A stretch of DNA of 64,000 bases from Candidatus Caldisaccharidevorator malaysiensis (lineage in GTDB: Bacteria > Armatimonadota > Fervidibacteria > Fervidibacterales > Fervidibacteraceae), in assembly GCA_025057575.1 (NCBI GenBank), contig JANXBO010000005.1:20618-84617 (forward strand). Reading direction: 5' to 3'. The first letter of the stretch is position 1; every line of letters starts with the position of its first letter. Below are positions 27,718 through 36,859 of this stretch, piece by piece. The position numbers and the translations under genes are program-made. The notes under the pieces are model-generated. The model ran no database searches. It was not told the DNA's origin and was given only the letters and a program-made list of their open reading frames with translations.

Positions 27718-29040
27718 ATGGGTGCCGTGAGAGTCTTTCAAGTGGAAGCGGTAGAGGAAACCCTTGGAAACGGACTGAGGATTTTCATAATTCCGAACCG
27801 TAAGGCGCCTGTCGTCAGCGTGTGGGCGTTTTACCAGGTCGGTTCGGCTCACGAGCATTTGGGGATTACAGGGATCAGCCACTGGGTGGAACATATGCTC
27901 TTCAAGGGCACGCCCCGCTTCCCGAAGGGACAGATCGCTCGGTTGATCCAGAAGCACGGCGGGGTTCTGAACGGGCACACGACTTACCATCACACGGCTT
28001 ATTTTGAAACCCTTCCGAGGGAAAATTGGCTGATCGGTCTGGACATAGAAGCCGACCGGATGCTCAATGCCCTTTTTGACCCTGAAGAGACCGAAAAAGA
28101 GAGAGGGGTCATTCTCAGCGAACTGGAGATGATAGAAAACCATCCCGAACACCGGCTGATGGTTCAGGTAATGGCAACGGTTTTCCAGGTGCACCCTTAT
28201 GGATTCTCCATCATCGGCATCCGAGATGATTTGGAGACGATGACGCGGGACGACCTCTACGAGCATTATTTGAAGTATTACAGCCCCGATAATGCTTTTC
28301 TTGTGATCAGTGGCGATGTGGAGCCCGCAGAGGCTTTCAAAGAGGTGGAGAAAAGATTTGCCGATCTGCCAGTCCGACCCGTCGCCAAAGTTCGCCCTGC
28401 TCGGGAGCCCGCCCAAAGGGGTGAGAGGCGAGTGACCGTGATCGGACACGGAGAACTTCCCCTTTTGAGCATCGTTTTCCGAGGACCTGTCCCTTCTTGG
28501 GTCCAAGGGTTGCGAAGGGGAAAGGACCAGACGGACGTGGACGACGCGCGTCCCTATGCTTTACGGCTCCTCGCCGGCGTCTTAGGGCAGGGGAGGACCT
28601 CACGCCTTTACCGGGCGTTGGTGGAAACGGGCAAAGCGGTCTCCGTCAGTGCCTCTTATCACTTGATGAACGATTCAGGGTTGTTCAGCATTTATGTGCC
28701 GGTCTCTCGGTCCGCTTCGGTGGAAGAGGTAGAGAAAATCATTTTGGAAGAACTGAACCGTCTTGGTCAGGAGCCCCCTTCAGAACAGGAGTTGTCCATT
28801 GCCAAGCGGCGCGAGGCAATGGACTTTCTGGAGTCTTTGGACAGTGCTACGGAACTAGCCTATCACATTGGTGCCTTCCAGATTCTGGGCGACTGGCGGC
28901 AGATCAATGACTATTTGCCTTCCTTGGACCGCGTCAGCCCATCGGACCTGGTCGCTGCGGCTCAGAAGACCTTTGCTCCTTACAACCGGACTGTAGGAAT
29001 GTTTCTTCCCAACGGAGCATCTTCCGAAAAAGCCGGTTAG
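27718..29040 (+). CDS. M16 family zinc metallopeptidase
   Basis: A 440-residue peptidase of the pitrilysin/processing-peptidase family. The inverted zinc motif H-W-V-E-H is in ISHWVEHMLFKGT (about residues 56-68), with the third ligand Glu in ERGVILSELEM about 75 residues later. The C-terminal M16_C domain (Y-x-P-x-N-A-like YYSPDNAFLVISGDV) follows. ATG 27718 is 8 bases after GGAGG. It is probably a cytoplasmic or periplasmic oligopeptide protease; no signal peptide is evident. M16 genes often come in pairs with an inactive partner; no partner is present here. Confidence 0.93.
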   Translation: MGAVRVFQVEAVEETLGNGLRIFIIPNRKAPVVSVWAFYQVGSAHEHLGITGISHWVEHMLFKGTPRFPKGQIARLIQKHGGVLNGHTTYHHTAYFETLPRENWLIGLDIEADRMLNALFDPEETEKERGVILSELEMIENHPEHRLMVQVMATVFQVHPYGFSIIGIRDDLETMTRDDLYEHYLKYYSPDNAFLVISGDVEPAEAFKEVEKRFADLPVRPVAKVRPAREPAQRGERRVTVIGHGELPLLSIVFRGPVPSWVQGLRRGKDQTDVDDARPYALRLLAGVLGQGRTSRLYRALVETGKAVSVSASYHLMNDSGLFSIYVPVSRSASVEEVEKIILEELNRLGQEPPSEQELSIAKRREAMDFLESLDSATELAYHIGAFQILGDWRQINDYLPSLDRVSPSDLVAAAQKTFAPYNRTVGMFLPNGASSEKAG

Positions 29041-29046
29041 GACCGA

Positions 29047-30936
29047 TCAGCGACCCCAGACCAGGAATTTTCCCAGACTGGTTGCCCGACTCCAAAGTTT
29101 AGAGAATACGGCAGCAGACTCTTGGGGAATGTCCCCAAGGCGGATCAGAAGCCCGCGCACTTCATACCTCCCCAAAGGAGCATCATAGATGACGGGCAAA
29201 CACTCGTTTAGGAAAATTTCTCTCCGCTCTTGCCCTGAGGGGGGCGGGAGAGGGCGAAGGAACCACCACCAAAACCATTTTTGTGCCCCTGGTCCCGTCT
29301 CGTCTTTAATGGGCTGACCGTGGACTTTGATGATCCACAGGTAACCCAAATCTTTCGGATCACCCGGACCGACGCAGATGCGGGCATAAGCCGCCAGCAA
29401 AGTCCCTGAATGAGCTCCTTCCGGCGGGGGCTCAATCCAGGACCGATGGACAGTCGCCTGTTGATGACGGGGGCACGGTTGACTGGGAAAAGGATCGTCA
29501 ATGGGCACAAACTTTCCGGTCCGCGGGCTGGTCGGCACCAGTCGCCAGGGACCCAAGTCACCAAATCGGTAAATGTCCCCGCTCGTCGAAAGAACGGTTT
29601 TCAAGAGAGGGAGAGCCGGATCCCACTGGTAAATGGCAAGAATGGTCAGATCCTGCCGTTTCCCCTCTAAAGTCTGATAAGCCCAGAGATTGAACAGCAC
29701 ATCATCAGCCGTCGCCACCAAGATGGCGTTCTTCGGTGCTTCCGTCATCACCGATTCCAAATAGGTCTTTCCTCGCCAGCGATCGCCCGAAAACGCATGG
29801 GCAGCGCCTTGCAGAAAGGACAATTCAAGGCTGAGAAGGGACAAAAGGACAACCATCAGCCGGAGCCAGGGGAAAGGAGCCAACCCTTGATAAAGCCAGT
29901 AAGCCACCAAGCCACCCCAAATAACTGCCCAACTCCAGGAAGGAATGTGGAAATACGACAAATCGGGGACATCGTAGCCAGTGAAAAGGAGAAGGTGGCT
30001 GAAAAGGAAACCTCCTGATCCAGCAGAAAACCAAACCGGCACCATCTTTGTGGTCCAAAAAATCAAGGGCGCCAAAAGGAAAAGGGGACCATAGAGAGTG
30101 ACGCCCGTCTGCCACCAGTCTGCAAGTCTTTCCAGCCGCTTAGGGAGGCTGGAACCGGTCAGTCGGTGTCGGTATCGTTTAGCCGTTACATAACTGAAAA
30201 AGTCAGACAGTGACCGGGATGGGTCATCGCCGGTCTGTTGCCAGTAGCGGTAGCCGATGGGTTTCGCCCCTCTGATCGGCACATATAGGTAAAAACTCGT
30301 TGGCAGTAAACAAAAAAGAGCAAAGACAGCCCATTCTCTTGCCGACGGACAAATCGGACAGTGACGAAGGAATAAAAGGCTGACTACCAACGCTCCGACG
30401 ATTCCCACGATAAAGGATCCGTGATGGGAGGACCCAAACCCGATGGTCAGCCCAGCGCTGTAGAGCCACCTTCTGTCACCAGTTTGGACGAACTTAACGA
30501 AAAACAGAAAAGTCAACAGGATGAGAAACAGGTTGGCGCTGTAGACCTCTGCGCAGAGAGAGGAGATCCAAATGTGCCGACCGAAGGCTATTGTCCCGGC
30601 GGTTGCCAGACTCAAAAAAACGGGAGTTTTCAGACTGGTCATCAAGTAATAGGCAGTAACCGATGCGGCAGCCGAGAAGAGAGCGGTCAGTAGACCCATT
30701 CGCCAAGGAGCTTCTCCAAAAGGGATCAGCGTCAGAAAGACTCTTCCCAGCAGGCAATACCAGGGGTAACCGGTTGGGTGGGGAATGGTCAACAAGGCGC
30801 TGGCGGTGAGAAAGTCGCCGCTGTCGGAATAAAAGCAATAGGTCGGCCATAGGGTGAGGGAATAGAAAAAGAAAGGGACAGAGAAGGACAGTAATGGAGG
30901 CAGGAGACGGGAAAAACTTATGCCCCGTTGGGTCAT
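29047..30936 (-). CDS. DUF2723 multi-pass membrane protein (glycosyltransferase-like)
   Basis: 629 residues with about ten transmembrane segments and a soluble C-terminal region. The N-terminal DSGDFLTASALLTIPHPTGYP matches the DUF2723 family, predicted to have the GT-C fold of protein O-mannosyltransferases, with the Asp in the first loop the likely catalytic residue. Its lipid-linked sugar donor and acceptor are unknown. Its ATG overlaps the TGA of the upstream acyl-ACP-reductase-like gene (ATGA at 30933-30936), so the two are almost certainly translated together. Confidence 0.8.
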   Translation of the reverse strand: MTQRGISFSRLLPPLLSFSVPFFFYSLTLWPTYCFYSDSGDFLTASALLTIPHPTGYPWYCLLGRVFLTLIPFGEAPWRMGLLTALFSAAASVTAYYLMTSLKTPVFLSLATAGTIAFGRHIWISSLCAEVYSANLFLILLTFLFFVKFVQTGDRRWLYSAGLTIGFGSSHHGSFIVGIVGALVVSLLFLRHCPICPSAREWAVFALFCLLPTSFYLYVPIRGAKPIGYRYWQQTGDDPSRSLSDFFSYVTAKRYRHRLTGSSLPKRLERLADWWQTGVTLYGPLFLLAPLIFWTTKMVPVWFSAGSGGFLFSHLLLFTGYDVPDLSYFHIPSWSWAVIWGGLVAYWLYQGLAPFPWLRLMVVLLSLLSLELSFLQGAAHAFSGDRWRGKTYLESVMTEAPKNAILVATADDVLFNLWAYQTLEGKRQDLTILAIYQWDPALPLLKTVLSTSGDIYRFGDLGPWRLVPTSPRTGKFVPIDDPFPSQPCPRHQQATVHRSWIEPPPEGAHSGTLLAAYARICVGPGDPKDLGYLWIIKVHGQPIKDETGPGAQKWFWWWFLRPLPPPSGQERREIFLNECLPVIYDAPLGRYEVRGLLIRLGDIPQESAAVFSKLWSRATSLGKFLVWGR

Positions 30937-32051
30937 CGGGCGGTGCGAAGGGCTTGGGCTTTTCTGCGAATCGCCTCTACCTTTTCCGAGTCCAGGACTT
31001 GTTCAAAACTTCTAAGACCACTAACCCGAAAACCGTGCCGATGGGCAAGCGCCGCCATTTCCCGAACATAATCCGATCGGATCTCCGGTCCAACAGTGTA
31101 GGACTCTTTCACCTTCCCCTCCAATGCGAGGAGCATCGTTTCGGCGACACAAGCCAGGGTCAAATGAGACGGCAGACCGATGCTGAATTGCCATCGGGGT
31201 GACCCCGGAACTTCCACGATCCCTCCGTCAATGACAAGAACATCGTCTCTAAGGTCCCTTACCTTTTCCGAGACATCCCTTGGTCTCGCCACGTCACAGA
31301 CGACCGCACCAGGCTTGAGATCGGCAGGCTCAATGATCGGCGCCACCGAAGAGGAGCAGGCGAGGATGATGTCTGCCTGCTTTAATCCCTCTCGCAAATT
31401 GGTCGTTGTCACCACCTCTGGGCACCCGTCGTCACCAATCTCTGCCTTTATCTTTTGCAGCAGATCGGGATTTCTGCCGATGAGGATCAGTTGACGGGGG
31501 ACGGCTTTGCCGGAATCAGAGTTGACAGACCAAGATCCTTCGCCAATGAGCACGCCGCAGGAGCGCCCGATGGATCCCGTTGCCCCGACGATGGCAACGG
31601 TGGAATCTGAGAGATTGTGACCCATCCACTTGGCGGCGGTGACGGTTGCCTCCAAGGCGGTTGCAACAGTGTAACTGTTGCCAGTCGTCACGGGTATCGG
31701 TGAGTGGTCCGCCAGCCACTTCCCTTTGCCTCCGGCGATGGCTGTAAAAGCCCCCAGACCAACGATCTGGGCACCCATCTGCTGAGCCATCTGGCAGGCT
31801 CTCAGCAGAAGGGGAAGGGACCGCTTCTCATCTGTTAACAGCCCTTTCGGTGTCATCGGCACTCCGATGAGCCATCCTTCGGTTTCGGCAAACGGGGACC
31901 GAACGCCTTCAATTTTCCCCAAAACCTGAGGTTTTAGGATCCGAAGGAGAGCCTCCAGCACCCACTCGGGCAGGCGAGCTGCCCAGGGATAGCGTCGGGC
32001 GACATCTCGGCGAATGTCTAAAGGATGAATGAGAAAAGCAAACCGGTTCAT
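30933..32051 (-). CDS. Long-chain acyl-ACP reductase-like protein (cyanobacterial AAR family)
   Basis: 372 residues from ATG 32051, after GAGGTGG. The pattern follows cyanobacterial fatty acyl-ACP reductase: FLIHPLD at the N-terminus, VGLGAFTAIAGG, TTGNSYTVATALEA, a Rossmann motif VAIVGATGSIG (about residue 165), VIDGGIVE, and a C-terminal ACVAETMLLALEG where the Cys (about residue 301) lines up with the cysteine that is acylated in AAR. The expected reaction is fatty acyl-ACP to fatty aldehyde with NADPH. No aldehyde deformylating oxygenase is nearby. An automatic annotation might call it shikimate dehydrogenase or a generic oxidoreductase. It is coupled to the DUF2723 gene. Confidence 0.75.
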   Translation of the reverse strand: MNRFAFLIHPLDIRRDVARRYPWAARLPEWVLEALLRILKPQVLGKIEGVRSPFAETEGWLIGVPMTPKGLLTDEKRSLPLLLRACQMAQQMGAQIVGLGAFTAIAGGKGKWLADHSPIPVTTGNSYTVATALEATVTAAKWMGHNLSDSTVAIVGATGSIGRSCGVLIGEGSWSVNSDSGKAVPRQLILIGRNPDLLQKIKAEIGDDGCPEVVTTTNLREGLKQADIILACSSSVAPIIEPADLKPGAVVCDVARPRDVSEKVRDLRDDVLVIDGGIVEVPGSPRWQFSIGLPSHLTLACVAETMLLALEGKVKESYTVGPEIRSDYVREMAALAHRHGFRVSGLRSFEQVLDSEKVEAIRRKAQALRTAR

Positions 32052-32184
32052 CACCGCCACCTCATTTTTCGTCCATCAAAAATTTGGGACCCAGTCAGCA
32101 ATAAAAGGATGATAGCCCAGTTTCAAAAAAGCCGACAGGAGGGTCAACGATTCTTCAAGGATTGAAAGAGGTGAAAGAGGGGAC

Positions 32185-34602
32185 CTACCCAGCCGTCATC
32201 CGTTTCCCTATGTAAAGAAGCGTGGTGACGGCAACGAGACTTGTCGCTGTCACAATGGACCAGACCACCCACTGTGGCGAGGTGCCCTCCGAAGACCTCC
32301 CTGCCGTTATCTGAGGGACTGCTCTGAACAGTTCCTTTATCTCTTCCTCGGACAGGTCTTCTTTTCCTGACGGACCGAAGCGCACCGCTGTTTTATCGTC
32401 CAAGACGACGATCACGTCCTCGCCCAAGGACGCCCATTTTCTGATGACGGACCTGGCTTCGGTCAGTTTCACGGCTGCTGGCGAAAATTGTTGAATAGAA
32501 ATCAAGCGGTGCTGATCGGGGTCATAGAGCGTATCCACCCATTGGGTGCCCTTCTGCACAAAGGCTTTCCCTGCAACCCATCTCGCTCCTGGAAGGATGA
32601 CCACTTTCCCCTCTCGGTCAATAATTGCTTGCCCCGCCGGTGCGGCGGGCATCCAGCCGAGACCACCAAACCCACCCAGGGAAGGGGCAGCCGATGGTGC
32701 CGCTTGAATCATCCGCCGAAGCGGTGCCTGGCTACCGGCTCTCAGTTCATAGTCACTGGTCGCCCTTTGGAGCGCTTGGCGGTTCAGCGCTTGAGCCACC
32801 GCCCAAGGTCCGCTGGTCTGAAGCCTTGCCTCCTCTAGATCCCGCCTCACTCTCTCTCGCGCCAGAGGAACGGGAAGATGGGGCTCAAGGACGAGAAAGG
32901 CGGTGAATTCCGTCAGAACGCCGAATTGCCGAGACAAGCGCAGGATTTCATCTATCAGTTCTGTTCGGCTCGCCCCACGGACGTCGGCAAGTTCGTCCAG
33001 CAGGTAACCGATCTTCCGCGCTGCCCATATGCGGGGGACGAAATCGTTTTCCGTATCTCTTTCCGGAAAGGACAGACGGAAAGTTAACGATTCCTCCTTG
33101 CCTGCCAACTGCCCAGTCAAGGTCAGTGTCGCGTCTCCTTTCTCTCGGTAAGTTCCCGCCAGGGTGACTTCGGTCCCTCGGAAGATGTCGGGGATCTCCT
33201 TGGGGTAAACATCCCGAACGCTGACACCGTCCCAACGGGCTTTAACATCGGTGAAGACCGGCTGACTGAGCATTGAGAAAAGTTCGGAGATTTTCCCTTC
33301 CACTGCTTCTTCTGGTCGCACATAGAAACTGACCCCGCCATTGTCTCTTGCCAAACGATCCAAGAACTGGGTGTTGACATCGTAGCCGACACCGAAGACG
33401 AAGAGCCGAACCTTTGCTTCATTGGCTTTCGCGACGTTAGCCAGGATGCGGTCGGTATCGGTGATCCCAACGGTCGGCAGACCGTCCGTTAAAAAGAGGA
33501 TGTAGCGGGGATGCCGTCTCATCTTAAAGAGGCTGAGGGCTTCCAAAAGGGCGTCGTTGATGTTGGTCCCGCCAGAAGCCGTCACATCTTCAAAGAAACG
33601 GATTGCCTCCTTCTTGTTTTTGGAATTGGCTTCTCTCAAGTCTTCCCATAAGAGATCGGGTGATTCATTAAAGACGATGACAGAGAAGCGATCCTCCGGA
33701 TTGAGACTTTCCACGCAGAACTTCAAGGCTTCTTTCGCCTGCTCTATTTTCTTGCCCGACATACTTCCCGTCCGATCCAGGACAAAGACCACATCCTTTG
33801 CCGACTGGTCCCTTTTGTCCCAAGCCAGTTGAGGGGTCAGAAAAACGAGAAAGTAACCGTCCTTGTCGCCTCGCTCCCGATAAGTGAGCAGAGTGGCACC
33901 CATCGGACCTTCGGCAACGCTGTAATAGAGGGTAAAGTCGTCAACGGGCTTCACATTTCTCTCTTCGTAGGTCACGATAGCCGTATGGTCGTCGGGGCGC
34001 CGGACCGAGACGGGATGGGTCGGCGAGTAAACGGTCTTGATGGGACGCCGGGAGGAGATGCGGATCGTGATGGTGGCTTCCTCTGCCGGTCGGGCAGACA
34101 GCCCTTCTATCTTCATCGGGTAAACGAAACGGTATAGATTGCCCTGCCTGCTGAGGACCTGATCGTAATGGACCTCTGTCTCTCTCTGACCCTGGGGCGG
34201 GAAGGGAAAGATCCTCAGGCGAAAGGTTTGGCGCCCGATGAGTTCCAAAAGAGCCGGATCCTTGCGGGCTCCAACAATCCTCTCGTAAGTTCTTCTCGCC
34301 TCCTCCCGGCTCATCAGTTCGCCTTCGTAAGTTTTCCCGTCAATCACCAGAGCGAAGCGATGGACGGCAGCTCCATCGGGCACAGGGAACAAATAGATGC
34401 CTTCCGTCTCAAAAGGGGCTTCATTGACAAAGGCTTGGCGGGCTTCCACCAGGACCGTCCCATCGGCGATCGTTGCCTTCATATGGCGATACTTCAAGGA
34501 GAAGGAAGGTCCTGGTCTGGGAGGCACGATAATCCCGCAAGGCGAAGCGACAGAGGCGGTCACCGCTAAAAGAGCCAGCCAGAGGATCAGTCCCCTCTTC
34601 AT
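32185..34602 (-). CDS. VIT and von Willebrand A domain protein, membrane-anchored
   Basis: 805 residues. Signal peptide MKRGLILWLALLAVTASVAS; VIT (inter-alpha-trypsin inhibitor) domain about 35-160 (TYEGELMSREEARRTYERIVG); VWA domain about 265-440 with a MIDAS motif in VFVLDRTGSMSGKK (DxTxS); a Gly/Pro/Ala-rich linker around 650; and one C-terminal transmembrane helix (VVWSIVTATSLVAVTTLLYIG). It is exported and held at the membrane, probably binding protein ligands in a metal-dependent way. ATG 34602 follows GGGAGGG. Function unknown; bacterial VIT-VWA proteins are often surface proteins. Confidence 0.88.
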   Translation of the reverse strand: MKRGLILWLALLAVTASVASPCGIIVPPRPGPSFSLKYRHMKATIADGTVLVEARQAFVNEAPFETEGIYLFPVPDGAAVHRFALVIDGKTYEGELMSREEARRTYERIVGARKDPALLELIGRQTFRLRIFPFPPQGQRETEVHYDQVLSRQGNLYRFVYPMKIEGLSARPAEEATITIRISSRRPIKTVYSPTHPVSVRRPDDHTAIVTYEERNVKPVDDFTLYYSVAEGPMGATLLTYRERGDKDGYFLVFLTPQLAWDKRDQSAKDVVFVLDRTGSMSGKKIEQAKEALKFCVESLNPEDRFSVIVFNESPDLLWEDLREANSKNKKEAIRFFEDVTASGGTNINDALLEALSLFKMRRHPRYILFLTDGLPTVGITDTDRILANVAKANEAKVRLFVFGVGYDVNTQFLDRLARDNGGVSFYVRPEEAVEGKISELFSMLSQPVFTDVKARWDGVSVRDVYPKEIPDIFRGTEVTLAGTYREKGDATLTLTGQLAGKEESLTFRLSFPERDTENDFVPRIWAARKIGYLLDELADVRGASRTELIDEILRLSRQFGVLTEFTAFLVLEPHLPVPLARERVRRDLEEARLQTSGPWAVAQALNRQALQRATSDYELRAGSQAPLRRMIQAAPSAAPSLGGFGGLGWMPAAPAGQAIIDREGKVVILPGARWVAGKAFVQKGTQWVDTLYDPDQHRLISIQQFSPAAVKLTEARSVIRKWASLGEDVIVVLDDKTAVRFGPSGKEDLSEEEIKELFRAVPQITAGRSSEGTSPQWVVWSIVTATSLVAVTTLLYIGKRMTAG

Positions 34603-34731
34603 TGGCCAATCCCTCCCGGTGCTGACCTTTAGACGGCAGTAACTTGTTTTCTGTTCCCTTTATCGCCCGTGCGCGGTCGGGATTGGCTTAAAAAGTGTCC
34701 CGCATAGGACCGTCAGAGACCTTTTGCCCCT

Positions 34732-36189
34732 TTAGGACAGGACGATGGGCTCAATGTCCAGGTATTCACAAGCGGCAACCAGTTCACCCACCCAGTCACC
34801 CAAAATGGCGTGGATGTGATTGCAGGAGTAGTTTTTGGCAATCACATCAACGGGGCAGTCAAAACGGGCAAAGGCATGGGGCCATTCCCAGGTGGTCATT
34901 CGGGCGAGTTCCTCGTCTTTTTCCTTACCAAAGCGAACGAAGGCGCCTTTAAGGATGTGCATTCGGAAACGACCTTTGAACCGAGTGATACGGGCAAAGG
35001 TCACCGGGTCGGCAGGATCGGAAAAGAAGGCAACGCTGGCGCCACCACAGGGGAAGTAGAAACTGGGTGCCGGTCTTAAGTGAACTTCTTTCCAGTTAAC
35101 TGCCGGGTCATCGCTGTATTTAGACAACCAGGGCGAATGCTCACCAGAGTTCACCAGATCATACACATTCAAGTCCTCGTGGTAGTGGCGCAAGTCCGCA
35201 AAGAGGACGGGCGTGCCGGAAAGATGGTGCATCAACTGCATCGTGAGGGCTCCGTTGCTGTCGCATTCGGTGGCGCAAATGATGACCTTCTTCGGATTCT
35301 CCTCCCAGTCGGCAATGTCGTTCAGAAGTGCTTCGGGCAGGTCCATCGTGATGCCTTTTTCCCATTCGGTAAAGTCCAACTGTCCCGTTATCCCACAAAA
35401 CTCCAGCCCTTCCTCTCGGCACAAGTCCTTCATTGCCAAATAGAGGCGAATTTGGCGGGCTAACGTGCCGCCCAACCCTGGGGTCAAATACTTGCCGTCC
35501 CACTCAATGGACCCTGCCATCTTTTCCAACCATTCTAGACCTGCCTGGACCCGTTCCTCTGAGACCTTCTCCATTCTCCAGGCGAGCGTCAACTGACTGA
35601 CGTGATGGACATGAATTCCGAACTGGCTCATCCACTGGCTCTGGTCCACGTGTCCCGTATACATTCCCATTGATGGACCATCAAATTCTCCATAACGAAG
35701 CCCAAACAACTTTTTTGCCGCCTCCTGACCCCGCTGGCGGCGATCAGGGTTTGCCCGATTAAGGAATTCGCGGATGGTCTTTTGAACCTTTGGGTCGGAA
35801 ATATCGCCCAGAGCCCGACCGAAAGGTCTACCAACCTCATCCAGAGCCCCCGCCGAGGCAAAGAAAGCCACCCAGCCCGGATAGCCAGGATTGATGTTTC
35901 CTAAAAACAGAATGGGTGCCTCAAACATTTGAGCGCACTGGACGGTAAAGTCCGGGTAGGACCAGACGCTGAAATTGAACACGACCGCTTCGCAACCTGA
36001 TTCCTTCATCACCCCGCCGGCTTTCTTCGCTGTCTCCCAGTTCCAGACCACCTGGTCGTAAGGGACGACCGAATGACCCTCGGACTTGAGCCATTCCTCT
36101 ACACGGGTTTGAAATCGCAAGCAGTCTTGCCACAAGGCATCGGCAACCCGCTTCCTCCCATCGGTGAAACTGACGATCCCAACCTTCAT
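34732..36189 (-). CDS. L-fucose/L-arabinose isomerase-like sugar isomerase
   Basis: About 485 residues from ATG 36189, which follows AAAGGAGGAGTGGCG; the frame runs upstream without another good site. The fold pattern is FucI/AraA-like: an N-terminal Rossmann domain (VGIVSFTDGRKR), GNINPGYPGWVAFFA, and C-terminal ECDSNGALTMQL and NYSCNHIHAILGDW, which resemble the metal-binding residues of fucose isomerase. It should convert an aldose to a ketose with Mn2+. With the FGGY kinase, the aldolase/dehydrogenase and rhamnosidase elsewhere in the window, a deoxy-hexose (rhamnose or fucose) or related sugar is the likely substrate, but this is inferred. Confidence 0.78.
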   Translation of the reverse strand: MKVGIVSFTDGRKRVADALWQDCLRFQTRVEEWLKSEGHSVVPYDQVVWNWETAKKAGGVMKESGCEAVVFNFSVWSYPDFTVQCAQMFEAPILFLGNINPGYPGWVAFFASAGALDEVGRPFGRALGDISDPKVQKTIREFLNRANPDRRQRGQEAAKKLFGLRYGEFDGPSMGMYTGHVDQSQWMSQFGIHVHHVSQLTLAWRMEKVSEERVQAGLEWLEKMAGSIEWDGKYLTPGLGGTLARQIRLYLAMKDLCREEGLEFCGITGQLDFTEWEKGITMDLPEALLNDIADWEENPKKVIICATECDSNGALTMQLMHHLSGTPVLFADLRHYHEDLNVYDLVNSGEHSPWLSKYSDDPAVNWKEVHLRPAPSFYFPCGGASVAFFSDPADPVTFARITRFKGRFRMHILKGAFVRFGKEKDEELARMTTWEWPHAFARFDCPVDVIAKNYSCNHIHAILGDWVGELVAACEYLDIEPIVLS

Positions 36190-36321
36190 CGCCACTCCTC
36201 CTTTCACGGGTTTCGCTTCTCTATGATAGTCCACCAATTGTCCTGAATGTTTCCGCCATTTCCCCCTACAGACATCATCCGTTCAGCCGATCAAAAAAGA
36301 AGGAGAAAGGAGGGTTGACCG

Positions 36322-36819
36322 GTGGATGCTCTTCACTGCCTGAAAACACGACGCAGCATCCGCGTCTATCAGAAGCGCTCTATTCCCAAAGAGGTGTTGA
36401 TGGACATCGTTGACTGCGCCCGAATGTCGCCCAGTGCCGTTAACAAGCAGCCTTGGGAGTTCATCGTGATCACCGACCCTCTTCTTTTGCGACAGGTGGC
36501 GGAACTGACCGATTATGGAAAGTTTATTGCCGATGCGCCCGCCTGCATCGCCGTCTTCTGCCAGCAGACTCGCTACTACTTGGAAGACGGCTCGGCGGCG
36601 ACGATGGCGATCCTGTTAGCCGCCTGGGCGCACGGTGTCGGGAGTTGCTGGGTTGCTGGCGACAAGAAGGAATACGCTGACCCGATCCGTCGTCTCCTGA
36701 AGGTCCCTGATGGCTATCGTCTCGTTTCTCTCGTTCCCTTAGGCTACCCCGCCGAGCAGCCGGAAAAGGAAAAAAGACCCTTAGAGCGAGTCTTGCACTG
36801 GAATACCTTCCAGTCATAG
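36322..36819 (+). CDS. Nitroreductase family flavoprotein
   Basis: A 165-residue FMN-dependent oxidoreductase. The family start pattern LKTRRSIRVYQKRSIP is present, with SPSAVNKQPWEFIVI (FMN phosphate contact) and a C-terminal LVSLVPLGYPAE. GTG 36322 has AAAGGAGGG 7 bases upstream. It is a short, single-domain member of the family. The substrate cannot be predicted: these enzymes reduce quinones, nitro compounds or flavins. The downstream uroporphyrinogen-decarboxylase-like gene is 40 bases away on the same strand. Confidence 0.88.
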   Translation: MDALHCLKTRRSIRVYQKRSIPKEVLMDIVDCARMSPSAVNKQPWEFIVITDPLLLRQVAELTDYGKFIADAPACIAVFCQQTRYYLEDGSAATMAILLAAWAHGVGSCWVAGDKKEYADPIRRLLKVPDGYRLVSLVPLGYPAEQPEKEKRPLERVLHWNTFQS

Positions 36820-36859
36820 TCCTTCATCGTGCCTGGTGGCAGAAGGTGGGAGGATAAAA

